The translations under genes were made by a program, and so were the position numbers. 64,000 nt of DNA from Diospyros lotus (Eukaryota > Streptophyta > Magnoliopsida > Ericales > Ebenaceae): positions 22,981,879 to 23,045,878 of the forward strand of contig NC_068340.1 of the NCBI RefSeq assembly GCF_014633365.1, given 5' to 3'. A model generated the notes under the pieces. That model had not been told where the DNA came from, did no database searches, and saw nothing but the letters and a program-made list of their open reading frames with translations. Every line of letters starts with the position of its first letter. Position 1 is the stretch's first letter. Below, one piece after another: positions 37,901-48,741 of this stretch.

Positions 37901-39449
37901 TTCTATGACACTTCTATCAGTGCCCATAATCAACATATCATCCATATACAAATACACAATGACACACTCGTGATCTATGGTTTTAACATAGACACATTTA
38001 TCACACTCATTTATTTTGAACCAATTTGCTAGCATAGTGTGATCAAATTTCTCGTGCCATTGCTTTGATGCTTGTTTCAGTCCATAAAGAGACTTTATAA
38101 GCTTGCACACTTTCTTTTCATGTCCCTTTACGACAAACCCTTCAGCAATATAAATTGCGATGTAACAATAGCAAGCAAGCAAAGACAAAGACACAAACCT
38201 AGATTTCGATGATGGAAACGGCAATCGAAAAAGTTGGAAGACCGAGGCACGCGAAAGGTGCTGACTTGAAGACAGTAACACCCTGCTCTGGTCACTCGTA
38301 GGCTCCGGCGTCTATCAATGGGATACAATGGTCTACTCCGGCGAACAACAACCACAATCGGCCGGATCTAGCAGAACTCGAGGAAGGAACTTGCTCTCTA
38401 ACAACGAACAAAGAATCAGAAACAGAGGAGCTCGGATGTGGGCGATGATCGAAAAGGACAGCTCGACCAGCCTTTTATAGCTGAGTTGAGGGCACCGAGT
38501 AGACACAACAATGAAGATTGCATTGAACGTTGGCTTTCAATTCTGATGCTTGAAGCAGTCAAACCAGCAGCATGATTAATGGTGGTCGCTCGGCAAGCAG
38601 ATTGTCGCTGGAGGGAAAGGAAACAAAAAATAAAGAGAATAATTTAAATTACCTTTATATAAAATATATATGTATATCGACCCGACAGACGGCAGCGCAC
38701 GCAAGGGCCAAGGGGTTCGCCTGCTCACAAAATCTAGGTGTCCCTTAGGGCCCAAACTCAAGTGAGAGCGAGGAGTATAAATACCCAATCCCATCTCTTT
38801 ACACAACCAATGTGGGACAAACAGCCACACTCACACTTACACTCACACACTATAATACACAACACAATTATCATGGAAGTAAAACATGCTTCATAAACAC
38901 TCAATTCGGTCACGATTACCCTCTGCAAAACAACTCATCGTTTCTTATTTCCCCTACCCTTTTACCCTTCCCAATCAATCGAACAATTTTGCCATTTTCT
39001 TATAACCTATCAGTGATCAAATTGTTTCACGAAATGAAGGCATGTTTTTCCGTTAGGATCGGCAAGTTCATGGAGAGCAGAAAAAATTCCAGAAAATTAC
39101 AAAGAGAAATTTCTCAGGTGCCAAGCAAACAATCTTACAAGCCAAGCCCAATTCATTCAATAAATCAAACCAAAAAAAAGAAAAACAACAAAGGATGGGG
39201 TAGAAATAATATAATTGGAAGTACCTGAGCTGCGAAGACGGCGGAGGTGGTCTTGCCGGAGCCCCCTTTACCCAGAAAAGTGACCAATTTGGTAGTTTTA
39301 TTGGGAGGGACATCAGCGTCCGAAGAAGCGGCCGCCATGATCAAAACTCGAGCGGCTCTCCTGGCAAGCTTCAGAGAGTTGTTGCTGGCAATGGACAGTG
39401 AAGAATAAGATGGAGATGAAGGGAAGAGGAGTGGAGTTGTGTAAGCCAT
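19965..39449 (-). CDS. GET3D: GET3D-type ArsA/GET3 ATPase with C-terminal alpha-crystallin-like domain (7 exons, 453 aa)
   Basis: Exons on the minus strand: 39449-39225, 34835-34692, 34592-34518, 34408-34215, 34132-33961, 33883-33464, 20096-19965. All junctions are GT-AG with matching phase. The total is 453 aa, near Arabidopsis At1g26090 (about 455). Residues 1-50 are Ser/Ala/Arg-rich and resemble a plastid transit peptide. The deviant Walker [10 protein letters not shown] lies at 60-68 (K61 the likely signature lysine). A switch I-like SQDPTADYL (D92) differs from the DPAHS of canonical GET3, and [15 protein letters not shown] is the switch II region. The C-terminus (about 372-453), [20 protein letters not shown] then [16 protein letters not shown], is the alpha-crystallin-like domain typical of GET3d proteins in photosynthetic organisms. 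Known GET3 members are dimeric ATPases that chaperone clients; the GET3d client is unsettled. Introns 1 (4.4 kb) and 6 (13.4 kb) are swollen by retrotransposons. An alternative upstream ATG lies at 39470. Confidence 0.94.
21643..21781 (+). repeat. 5' LTR of the outer Copia element
   Basis: 139 bp, TGTTGGAATA to GTTCAACA. It matches the 3' LTR at 32095-32265 apart from two missing segments and scattered substitutions. Confidence 0.92.
22280..23022 (+). pseudogene. Outer Copia gag (UBN2-type), broken
   Basis: Readable gag segments are separated by stops. Segment 22459-22773 contains [20 protein letters not shown] and [20 protein letters not shown], the usual UBN2 order. It is followed after an in-frame stop by 22804-23022 ([20 protein letters not shown]), typical of Copia gag that 'flies' the RNA-binding capsid region. 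The product would form the virus-like particle and bind element RNA, but stop codons make it non-functional here. Confidence 0.75.
23052..23305 (+). repeat. 127-bp tandem duplication across the gag zinc knuckle
   Basis: Two adjacent copies, 23052-23178 and 23179-23305, differ at two positions by eye. Each encodes a C-x2-C-x4-H knuckle start ([10 protein letters not shown]) and the following [15 protein letters not shown] segment. Because 127 is not a multiple of 3, the duplication shifts the reading frame and would uncouple gag from pol. Confidence 0.92.
23342..25918 (+). pseudogene. Outer Copia pol: protease, integrase and reverse transcriptase, broken
   Basis: The order protease-integrase-RT identifies Copia. 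Protease-like [14 protein letters not shown] carries DSS where DSG(A) is expected. A GAG-pre-integrase segment ends FELFHSDVW. The integrase core (24019-24444) has [10 protein letters not shown] and [22 protein letters not shown] segments include [46 protein letters not shown] and the catalytic [12 protein letters not shown] near 25628. Several expected Trp codons are stops, for example before ELVSLPPS and before PLYQLD. The frame is then cut by the nested element at 25924. Confidence 0.88.
26106..26117 (+). other. Primer-binding site of the inner Copia element
   Basis: TGGTATCGGAGC directly follows the 5' LTR. It differs at one position from the usual plant Copia TGGTATCAGAGC (initiator Met-tRNA). 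Confidence 0.85.
26741..31145 (+). pseudogene. Inner Copia gag-pol polyprotein, broken
   Basis: From ATG 26741: gag with an N-terminal Copia domain ([20 protein letters not shown]), a knuckle-like [15 protein letters not shown], protease [13 protein letters not shown] with intact DSGA, GAG-pre-integrase ([17 protein letters not shown]), integrase ([39 protein letters not shown]), RT ([52 protein letters not shown]) and RNase H ([22 protein letters not shown], ending QVADILTK). It carries many premature stops (near 26794, 27085, 27218, 28099, 28462, 29375, 30127, 30829) and a frameshift in integrase near 28635-28660 in a T/A run. The domains are nearly complete but the protein is not. Confidence 0.92.
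31421..32075 (+). pseudogene. Outer Copia RNase H, 3' part after the nested insertion
   Basis: It resumes with [20 protein letters not shown], then [56 protein letters not shown] and [11 protein letters not shown], the standard Copia RNase H and connection region. Two internal stops (near 31571 and 31791) break it. It continues the frame interrupted at 25924. Confidence 0.9.
32095..32265 (+). repeat. 3' LTR of the outer Copia element
   Basis: 171 bp, preceded by the polypurine stretch GAAGGGGAG and followed by AAAGC, which pairs with GAAGC in front of the 5' LTR. Confidence 0.92.
32903..33045 (-). mobile_element. Au-like SINE, antisense
   Basis: Read on the minus strand it has a B-box-like GGGTTCAAATT, then GCAGAAACAACCTC, GCAAAGCAAGGGTAAGGCT and a TAGGGATGCCTTTTT tail. 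This is the Au SINE order and the most complete of three copies in the window. It lies in GET3D intron 6, in the same orientation as that gene. Confidence 0.6.
34838..35262 (-). repeat. Tandem duplication (223-bp unit) touching the exon 2 splice acceptor of GET3D
   Basis: Unit 1 is 34838-35060. Unit 2 is 35061-35262, shorter by about 20 bp. The units are otherwise nearly identical. On the minus strand each ends in TTTTTCCGATC followed by AG: the AG at 34836-34837 is the real acceptor of exon 2, and the AG at 35059-35060 is its duplicate. Confidence 0.9.
35692..38864 (-). mobile_element. Internally deleted Copia element in GET3D intron 1
   Basis: Two related terminal repeats, 35692-36435 and 38142-38864, flank a short coding remnant. 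Both start CAGCAATATAAATTGCGAT and end TATAATACACAACA on the + strand. On the minus strand a polypurine stretch (GTGGGGGA, near 36437-36444) abuts the repeat, so the element reads leftwards. The remnant starts in mid-RT directly against the right-hand LTR; gag, protease, integrase and the first half of RT are missing. No clear target duplication was found. Confidence 0.8.
36990..38140 (-). pseudogene. Copia RT/RNase H remnant
   Basis: Minus-strand translation gives [34 protein letters not shown] and [14 protein letters not shown] (YMDD catalytic box). A second frame has [55 protein letters not shown] and then decayed RNase H ([17 protein letters not shown]). A frameshift near 37825 and several stops separate the parts. 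The upstream half of the polyprotein is absent. Confidence 0.88.
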
Positions 39450-40099
39450 TTTTGCACTGTGGATCTTCAAACTTCCTCAGCGGCGAGTGGAGAGTGAATA
39501 TTGGTTAAATGCGCCCTGAATTTTGGTGTTTCGACACAGGCTATCCCTTGCTTTATTCACATATATAAATTCAATAATTCCTCCCCCAAAAAATTAGGGT
39601 AAAATATTAGGGAAAACCTGATCATTGTTGTAATTTAAATAAGTGAGTATGCTTGAGATTGACTACAGGATCAATTTTGTCCACTTTACTCCCAAAGATC
39701 CACTAACAACAACTAACATCTCATGGAAGTCCAACAAATTCTATATACAAATAATAAAGTGAAAACAGGGAACGCAACCAAAGCATATGATATAAGTTTT
39801 ACTATTTTATGAAAAACTGAAACCATGGAGAGGGAAAAAGAATTAAATCATTGCAATTGCTCCTACCTACTACCATACCATAACGTGTAAAACACACATT
39901 TTACCGCTCAACTTGTAATTTCAAGTCAATTATATTTTTATTATTTTAATTACATTCCTAACTTGTATAATTTTGAGTCAATTGCATACCTTGATAAGTT
40001 TATTGAGAACAATGAATCTAAAAACAATAAAAGATTCAGGAATATTATTGACTCAAAATTGTATAGTTTAAATGTATCTTTGAAATAACAAAAAATTTA
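39450..40099. promoter_or_regulatory. GET3D 5' flank / putative promoter
   Basis: On the minus strand TTTATATATG (about 39563-39572) lies about 115 bp upstream of the ATG at 39449 and is a plausible TATA box. The rest is AT-rich with no recognisable gene. Confidence 0.4.
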
Positions 40100-40628
40100 G
40101 GTTGCGTTCTCTTTCCCGTTTTCAAATCATTTTTAGTTTTCAATTTTCTAAAATAATGAAAACGCGTTTTCTTCACTGTTTTTAAAAATACATTTTTGAA
40201 AACAAAAAAAAAAAAAGATTGTAAAGAAAACTCAAAACAACAAAAAGTTGTTTTGAGTGTTTTCATTTAAAACAAACTCAAAACTCAAAATACATTTATT
40301 TATTTATTTATTCATATTTTATTATTATAATAAAAAAATATTACAAAATTCATTAACTTTAAAATGTAGATATTTTTTTAATAATTTATAAACATTAAAT
40401 GTTTTTAATTTACTGAATAATCAAATTTATTGAATAAAATATCATTAAAAAATTATTTTCAAAATTTTAAAGAGAACCCGTTTTCTGATTTTCTGTTTTG
40501 AGAAATAATTTTTCAAAATAACAAAGAGAACGCGTTTTTAATTTTCTAAAAACAGACTACCAAAATAGAAAACTGAAAATGAATTCAAAACTCAAAACTG
40601 AAAATTGAAAAGCAAAGAGAACGCAGCC
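40100..40628. mobile_element. Tourist-like (PIF/Harbinger) MITE, copy 1
   Basis: 529 bp with terminal inverted repeats: GGTTGCGTTCTCTTT on the left and the reverse complement of AAAGAGAACGCAGCC on the right. It is flanked by TTA on both sides (40097-40099, 40629-40631), the TWA target duplication typical of PIF/Harbinger. No coding sequence. Inverted similarity extends well beyond the tips. Confidence 0.85.
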
Positions 40629-40889
40629 TTAAGTGTTTAAATGGAAAAAAATCTACAAGTACAGAGACTAAAATATGTATTTGACGGAATTATTTTGATG
40701 TATGATGACATTTATATAGGAAGAACATGTTTTTTTATGACTACTTATGTTTGTTTCCACTTGCATCTTTCGTTGGAATTAGACCACGAACTTTCACCAT
40801 ATGTTGCTTATGATAGAAGTTGTGTTTGCAATTTGGTGAAAATTAGATGAAGGATTAGAAAGATATTGATGAGATTTGTTGTCCGAAAA

Positions 40890-43348
40890 TGTAATGTCTT
40901 AAGTCTTTATAAATAATTGGTTAAATTATTAAATAAAAATAAGTATACGACCCTAAAGAAATTATGGAGTGTTAAGGTAAATAATGGGATTTGGTACATT
41001 AAGTATATATGTATGTACATAATTTGGTATAACAAGTGTGTATATTTAAGTATATATGTATGTACATATGTATGTATAAAAATTAGTATGTATAGACGGT
41101 TAGTTAAATACATAAGTATATAAGCATATAAAAAATGTATATAGCTGCTGTATAACTCGGTAGGTATGTATGTATGAATATAGCTATATAATATGCATAT
41201 ATATATATATATCTGTAATATATAATTAATTTATATAAGTGTGTATAAGTAAATATAAGTATAGAATTAAGCAAATAAAATATGCAAACATAGGTATATA
41301 TGAAAATAGATACATATAACTTGTTGTATATATATGTATGTATGGTATGTACGTATGTATGTATGATGGTAATCATGTAGGTATATCCATATATATATAA
41401 AAAAAAAATCTGGAAAATCTGGATTTTGCAGAGCAGTGCATGGCTAGAGCATGGCCGTGCTTGCGATCGGATTTCAGATGGGGAGGGGGGCATTAATGGC
41501 CGAGTGACCGGTGGTATGGCTTTCCCAGCCACGTGGGGGTTTTGATTTGATGTTTTCGACGAGGTTTTTGGCTATAAATAGCCAAGTTCGAACAAGCCAA
41601 TGCATCCGAAAACTTGAATCTTAGATCAAGTGTTTGGGGAAGGGTTTGAGGGATTTGTGAGTGGGTTCTTGGTCTTTGAGTCCTGGGCATCATTTCTGGT
41701 CATTTTGGTGGCCAACAGAGTAGAGGAAGAGGCGAATCAAGCTTCGCCGGAAAACACACAGCTCGCCGGAGCCGAGGCTTTGACTGACAAATCGAGGTAT
41801 GTCCGGTCATTTTTTTCAAAAATTTGATGTTATATTTGGGTTCGGGAGGTCAAAATGAAGGGAAAGGGAAGCTTCGTTTGAAGCTTTGAAGCCCGGAGAG
41901 GTCGTCGGCGGCCAAAGGGTCACCGGAGAAGAAACCAGCACGAGCGCGTGGGTTGCACGCGCCCGCGAGTAGGAAGACGGAGCGTGCAGCCCACGCGCCC
42001 GTTAGTAAATAGAAAAGAAAAAAGAAAAGAAAAGAAAAGAAATAAAAAGAAAAATGTAAATAAAAGAATTAAAATTTTGAAAAAATTTTAGTAAATCCGA
42101 AATGTTGTTATGATTTATTTAGTGTAGAATTTTCTTGAAATGCTAAATTTATTAATTAATTAAGTAGATTTTTCTATTATGGAAATAAAGAAAAAATAGG
42201 ATTTTAATTCAAAAAAATTTCAAGAAAATTTTAGAGTGTTAGAAGTATTATTTAAGAAATATTAGTGAAAAGAAATTGAATAAAATGAAAGATTAGATAA
42301 TTATTATGTAATAATTATATATTTAGCTATTAGGAAATAAGGGAAAAATAGGAATTTAAGTTGGAAAATTCCATGAAAATTTCAGAATACTAGAAATATG
42401 GGTTGAGGAATATTAGTAAAGAGAAATTATATTTTTGAAAGTTTAGATAATTTTTATGCAATTTTTGAGAAAATAGGATTTAGAAATAAAAGAAAAAAAT
42501 GGAAGAAATTATGAATGATATTCTAAAAATAAGTTTAATATTTTTAGGAATTCTCAAGGACGAGAAGATTAAGAAATAGCCGCCGACACGATTTTCGAGA
42601 CCGCCACGCCTTTCAAGACAATTTAGCTATAAGTTTACTACTTAACTTAGTACAGTCATAAATTTTGTGAATGCTTTATCATATTGGCATGTAATGATAC
42701 GAAATCATCACGTAGAGTGCATCAATGACATGATTATGAAATACATAATTACACGTTGATACTGTTGATCACACGCATATGAGGTCGTAGGGAGTACGAA
42801 CTAGCACCGCTGCCTTATCAAGGGTGCACCCATACACCCCGGCTTCGAAAGAGGTGGTCGCTAAAATGATAGGCAACAGGAGGGGTGCAGTTGACACTTA
42901 CGATGAAAGACATTGCATACACTCATGGCATTGCATTTGGTACCCTTATTTAGATGGTTCATCATTTAACCTAGGTTTGCCCCTGGAACATTCAACGTCC
43001 CAGTCGGGACTTGCAGTGATGATACCGAGGTTGGAGATGTGTAGTGACACGAGACGTTAGGAAACAAGGAAATGTGCCATGATATTAAATAGTTTAAGCA
43101 TTATGTACATTTGTTGTATTTTAGTAACTTATGTAATAATTTTGTAATAAATGCTATGTCCAGTTATACATGTATGTTTTGTCATGAGCAGGTTCGATTC
43201 AACTTCCGCTTTGTATTTAATTTCTAGTGTAAACATCTCGTCTAACACTAGATAAGGTCTTAGAAAATTTCAGAAATAATTTAAAAAAAATAAATAAATG
43301 AACCAAATTTCTTAAGGCATAACACGCCCGAGAAGGCGGGCTGTTACA
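40890..43348 (+). mobile_element. Putative solo LTR (gypsy-like ends)
   Basis: It begins TGTAATGTCT and ends CGGGCTGTTACA. Possible 5-bp flanks are GAAAA and TAAAA (one mismatch). It carries a promoter-like GGCTATAAATAGCC near 41570-41583 and a hairpin (CGCCCGAGAAGGCGGG) near its end. It includes an AT-rich TATG-repeat stretch (41.0-41.4 kb). The end structure and TATA context match the element at 46.2-48.0 kb in inverse orientation. No coding domain is present. The left end is the weaker call. Confidence 0.45.
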
Positions 43349-44590
43349 TAAAAGATGATTTTTGGGCTTACTTTGAGCAATTATCTCTCCGTACAATTGT
43401 CCCATTTTTAGTGCTTTTTTTTTGTTTTTAGAAAGTATATATATAAAATGGTTAAGAAATAAGTTAGGAGTTGTGAAGGATCCAAGTTGAATCTGAAATT
43501 TTTTTCTTAAGATAGAGGTTGAAGAAGACAATCTTGGTCTTTGCCCCTTCTCCACCTGCATAGGGCGCCTAGCAATAAAGCTTATTTCTAGCTCTTAAAG
43601 CCACCAATGTGCTTAGGAGTAATCTACTAGGTTACACGAAAATGAATATGGAAAATATTTTTGATATGAAACGAAAATGAAAAAAATAATATTTTTAATA
43701 AAAAATAAAAACCTAAGCTAAAGTGTAAAATAAAAAAAATATATGATTTTTTTTGTAAATATAATTTTATAAATATATTATTTTATAATTAGATAATATA
43801 TATATACATACATCGTATTCCTTTTATTTTTCAACAATCTATACATATATATACATATTATATCATTTATCTGATTTGTTTTTTCAACAAACCATTTTCT
43901 CTCTCTCTCCCCTTCCTCTTTCCTTATTGTCACCTATCTGTTCCTTTTCTTCTTCAGCAATCGCCTCATTTCTCGTTGTTGCGCCAACCCTCGTCTCTTA
44001 TTGCTGACCGCTCCTACATCCTCTATCTTTGTGGCTACTCGCCGTCGTTGCACACCATTTCCTCTATTGCCACCACCTCGCCTTTCACTGCCCCTTCTCT
44101 TATCGTCTTTTCTATTGTTGATGAATGCTGCTACATCCTCCATCTTTGCCGCCTCTCGCTACCACTGCACACCTTTCTCTTTGTTGTTGTATCCTTCTTC
44201 TCAGTCATCGGAAATGCATTTTTTTCCATTTTATATAATTTGTGAAACAATCTTAAAACGTTTTGCAAATTACAGAAATGGCTCGAAAAACTTTTCAAAT
44301 CATTTTTTGTTTTCCAAAATGGGAAATGATTCGAAAACAATGAAACGACATCTTTGAACTGTTTCTGTGCTTCAAAAGTAACCTAGGGTAGTGAGTGGAT
44401 CGTTAAAGGACCAAAAGGTTTGTTTGGCCAACAGTCACTGAAGGCGTTTGGCCAACAGTCACTGAAGGCTTGTTTGGCTAGCAAAAATTTCAGCAACCAC
44501 CAACATAACGCATGTGTGACGTGTGCAAAACTTTCCAACCATCATTTTTTAGCTGTTGACACTACCATCAAGATAGTCTAAAAAAATTAA

Positions 44591-45106
44591 GATTGCGTTC
44601 TCTTTGCTGTTTTTAAGTCATTTTTAGTTTTCGATTTTCTAAAATAATAAAAACACGTTCTCTTTACTGTTTTTAAAAATATATTTTTAAAACAAAAAAA
44701 AAATTGTAAAGAAAACTCAAAATAACAAAAAGTTATTTTGAGTGTTTTCATCCAAAACAAACTCTAAACTTAAAACATATTTATTTATTCGTATTTTATT
44801 ATTATAATGAAAAAAATATTACAAAAGTCATTAACTTTAAAATATGTATATATTTTTAATAATATATTAACATTAAATATTTCTAATTTACTGAATAATC
44901 AAATTTATTGGATAAAATATCATTAAAAAAATATTTTTAAAATTTCAAAGAGAACGCATTTTCTAATTTTCTGTTTTGAGAAATAATTTTTCAAAATAAT
45001 AAAGAGAACGCGTTTTTAATTTTTTAAAAATAGACTACTAAAACAGAAAATTGAAAATGAATTCAAAACTCAAAACTGAAAATTGAAAAGTAAAGAGAAC
45101 GCAGTC
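44591..45106. mobile_element. Tourist-like (PIF/Harbinger) MITE, copy 2
   Basis: 516 bp, GATTGCGTTCTCTTT to AAAGAGAACGCAGTC, flanked by TAA (44588-44590, 45107-45109). It is highly similar along its length to the copy at 40100-40628, so both belong to one family. Confidence 0.85.
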
Positions 45107-45529
45107 TAATATTTTTGAATATTTAAAATTAATTTTTTAGATACAAAAAAAATATTTAGTCTGAATTATTTTTGATTAACATAATTAACAAAATAAGAGA
45201 AAGTCTATGTGACTAAAATACACATTGCAATAGAATTTTGACATTATTAGTTAATCACATGTGTTTGAACTCGTAATATACATGAATTCCCAATATAAGT
45301 TGTTATTTACTAAATATTTCCATAAAAAAATTTCAAATTTGATAAAAACAATTATGTGAACTATCATCATCATTATTATTATTTAATAAATATGACTTCT
45401 TTATTAAACAGTGTTGTTTTAAGGAATTTTTCAATTAAATTCATAATATGTTATTTTTTTCCTTTAATTTAACTTTAGAAAAATAAAAATACGGACCTAA
45501 ACACTTTGTTTGTTATGCCCAAAACCTTA

Positions 45530-45710
45530 GGCTTTATTCTCTTTATTGTTTTTAAGTTATTTTTAATTTTTAATTTTTCAAAACAGTGAAAGCGTGTTTA
45601 TTTTTATATTTTTAAAAACGTATTTTTAAAAATAAAAAATTATAAAAAACACTCAAAATAACAAAAAGTCGTTTTTGTTGTTTTCATCACAAACACGATC
45701 AAAATTTTTA
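45530..45710. mobile_element. Tourist-like MITE, truncated copy 3
   Basis: After TTA (45527-45529) the sequence GGCTTTATTCTCTTTATTGT follows the left arm of the two complete MITEs to about 45700 and then diverges. The right arm is missing. Confidence 0.6.
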
Positions 45711-46235
45711 AAACGAGAAAAATGCTACAGACAAAAAAAATGTATTTTCAGTAATCTTAATATAAACAGTCAAAACACAAAATTAAAAACTGAAACATGC
45801 AAAAAACAATTTCTTAAAGACTTAATGATTACAAATGATATAGCTAGCTTAAAGAAGCTTGATGATAACACTTTCATTTTGCAACTTTCATTTTGGATCA
45901 AAACTTAAAATACAAGTTTAGAACATTTTCAAGACATATTCAAAGTAGTGTTTAAGTTTAACATCTTGAAGACCAAAATATTTAAAAAATACTTATTAAA
46001 GTTTTGTGTAAGAGAACTCATCATTAAAATCATCTCAAAATCAAATCAATACAAAAATGTTGAGTGTAAGAATTAAAAGTATGTTCTATTATTAATTGAC
46101 CTTCTCACATTGACAATTACATTTATGTTGATGAGTGATACATAGACAAAAGATAGTTTTAAATATACTGTAAAAGAAACCTAAAAAGAGCTCAAGCTTA
46201 AAATGAAATATAAAATATCAATTTGAGACTACAAT

Positions 46236-47999
46236 TGTAACAATCTGCCTTCCCAAGGCATATCCCTCTTTCAAGAATTTTTTAATATATATATTTTCTT
46301 ATAATACTATTTCGAAATCCCAAAATACCATATAAAAAAATTCTTAAACATAAATATTTAGCATTCCAAATGATAAGATAAGAAATGGTAAACTAAATAC
46401 TTGCAGAAGCAGAATCGAAACCTGATGAGATATTGTAATTGTAAATGAAATCAACCGTACAATATTGTTTTTAGTAACCATAAAAATTATAATATCCGGC
46501 AAAAAAAATAACATATAAATAGCTATAATATGCCACCTACTATCAAGATTCTCTCAACTTGTTCTAGCACGAGTGTAAGACCATTACATGACTATCAATA
46601 CAATCGCATCTCGACAATCTTTTTTCTTTTCCCACTGCTCGTCTCACTTGAAAAGTTGAATATTCTAGAGACAGTCCAAATTAGAAGATAAATATTTTAA
46701 ATGAGGGTTTAAATAATTTTTTATGAATGTATGATACATGAACACGAATCAACCGATGCCCTAAGGTAGAATTCTAGCCCCAACATGAAATTCTCGATAG
46801 TCATCTTGACAATCACTCACAACACGAGATACTTCTAAGGCCATTCCGTCAAAACTCACTTGGGAAAATGCAAGTCACACTACTTAGGGCAACACCCCAT
46901 CCCACCATAGTCAATATTGATAACACAATTTATCGATATGCCAATAATTTCATGTTAAATGCAATATTACAATTACTGAGGCAATATAACTTGCACATAT
47001 ATGACAAGATGCACATAAATCACATATATTTTGGCAACCTTTGTGAAATTCGTCTTCAATTTAGGTAAATTATTTCACATATAAACTTTTTAGATAAACC
47101 ACTCATCTTGATCTAATTGTTTAAGCTTTCTCGAAACTAGTATCCTATCTCGAAACATGTTCTTTAAAATTTTCCTTGCCAAATTTTATAAAAGTAATAA
47201 AATTAAATTCCCTAATTTTTTTCATAATTTTTCCATTTTCCCTTTTTTTTTTCTATTTTTCTCTTACCTCATGCGCCTTCTCCGGTCGTCTTTTCCAATT
47301 GCCCTTTTGTCGCCAGGCACTAGTTTTTGCTTCAAAACTCTTGTTTTCTTCTTTAGTCTTGCTGTATTCTTTCTTCTGAATACAATAGAATCACTTGTGA
47401 CTCAAAAAATCGACCAAAACACCCTCATTTTGGTCGATTAGCCTTCGCTCTTGGTAATATATAATTTTTCGGCGAGACTTCAAAACCACTTCAAATCATC
47501 ACCAAAACCCTTTAAATTCTCTATAAATCTTCTCCCTCAAATAGAGAACAAAAGCCCTTTATCCATTTTCCCTAATTTTTCCTCGAATGCTCAGATTTTT
47601 GGTTGAAAACTTGATAAAAACCTTGGCCAAGAACCCCTTATTTATAGCCGATTTCGGCCGACCCATCGGCCAATTAGGTTACCCCTTGCACCAGTGACCT
47701 TACCTTAGGCCATAATGACCCTAAATTCCATCCTCGAACGTCGATTAAAAGTTTGTCGACGACCATAATGCGGTCATCGACTTGCTTGTAGTGTTCACAC
47801 TACATATTGTTATTTGGTCTCTCAGATTTTGCCTTCTTTTACTTTGGCCCCTTGCCCTCAAATTCTTAATTTTAAAAAAAATATACTTAGTCCCCATAAC
47901 TTTGAAAAATTATACTTTTACCCCCAATAACTTTAAAAAAATTACACTTTTGTCCCAATAAAAATTACACCTAAGTACAATTTTTTTTTGAGTATTACA
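46236..47999 (-). mobile_element. Putative solo LTR, antisense relative of the 40.9-43.3 kb element
   Basis: On the minus strand it begins TGTAATACTC and ends GCAGATTGTTACA, 1764 bp. Flanks ACAAT (46231-46235) and ATAAT (48000-48004) fit a 5-bp target duplication with one change. A promoter-like CGGCTATAAATAAGGGG lies on the minus strand near 47650. There is no internal domain, so it is probably the product of LTR-LTR recombination. Confidence 0.55.
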
Positions 48000-48741
48000 A
48001 TAATAATATCTAAATAGTTGAAATATGTAGATTTCACTTCTCTCCTTATCTATCTTATAGTGCTAAATGGAAGTCCTATTTATGAATTTATGTGAAAAGT
48101 AGAGTTGAGCACTCAAGTTATCCTAAATGTATCTGACCTATCACATGAATGGTATTTGTTTTATAGAAGACATACGTATGCTCCATGGGAAAATGAGCAA
48201 AATACTATAGCACATGTTTCATACCATATGTGTGCAATATTCTACAAAAATAGGGTAACAAAAGATCATATGGATCTCTTGTTTCAGCTGTATAAGACCC
48301 CTGAGGTCACAAAAATCTCGTAATAATATCTTTAAACCTTTAACTATTTCTTAAAGTTATAATTCAATGGTACTATCTTAAAATGCTACCTAAAATCATG
48401 TATGATTTGAATAAATGGGATATATCTAGAAAATCAATTGAATTATATGACGGAAAGATTCTAGAAGAAAGGGAAGATCAATTGAGTGTCACATTTGATT
48501 GTATATTCAAGATTGGCCAATTATATTTTATGTATTAAATTATAATTGTGAACATAAAGTATATTAAACAAATAATTAAATAAATAGAGATGTTATTGTA
48601 GTTAAATATGATTTAATATGGATCAAGGGTATAGCATATAGGGTTTACTTAAATGTTGGAGTTGCTATAAATACCTAACAGTTATATAGTAATGAGCTCT
48701 TGAAAAAAATAAGTACACTGGTCGCACGACTTATTTGCTTG
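48000..48741. other. Intergenic, no recognised feature
   Basis: AT-rich spacer. The 72-codon open frame at 48105 matches nothing I know and lacks other gene signals. Confidence 0.4.

Noticed and set aside
41104..41532. 142-codon minus-strand frame rich in Tyr/Ile/Thr
   Set aside because: Generated by the TATG/TACA low-complexity stretch; not a protein-like composition.
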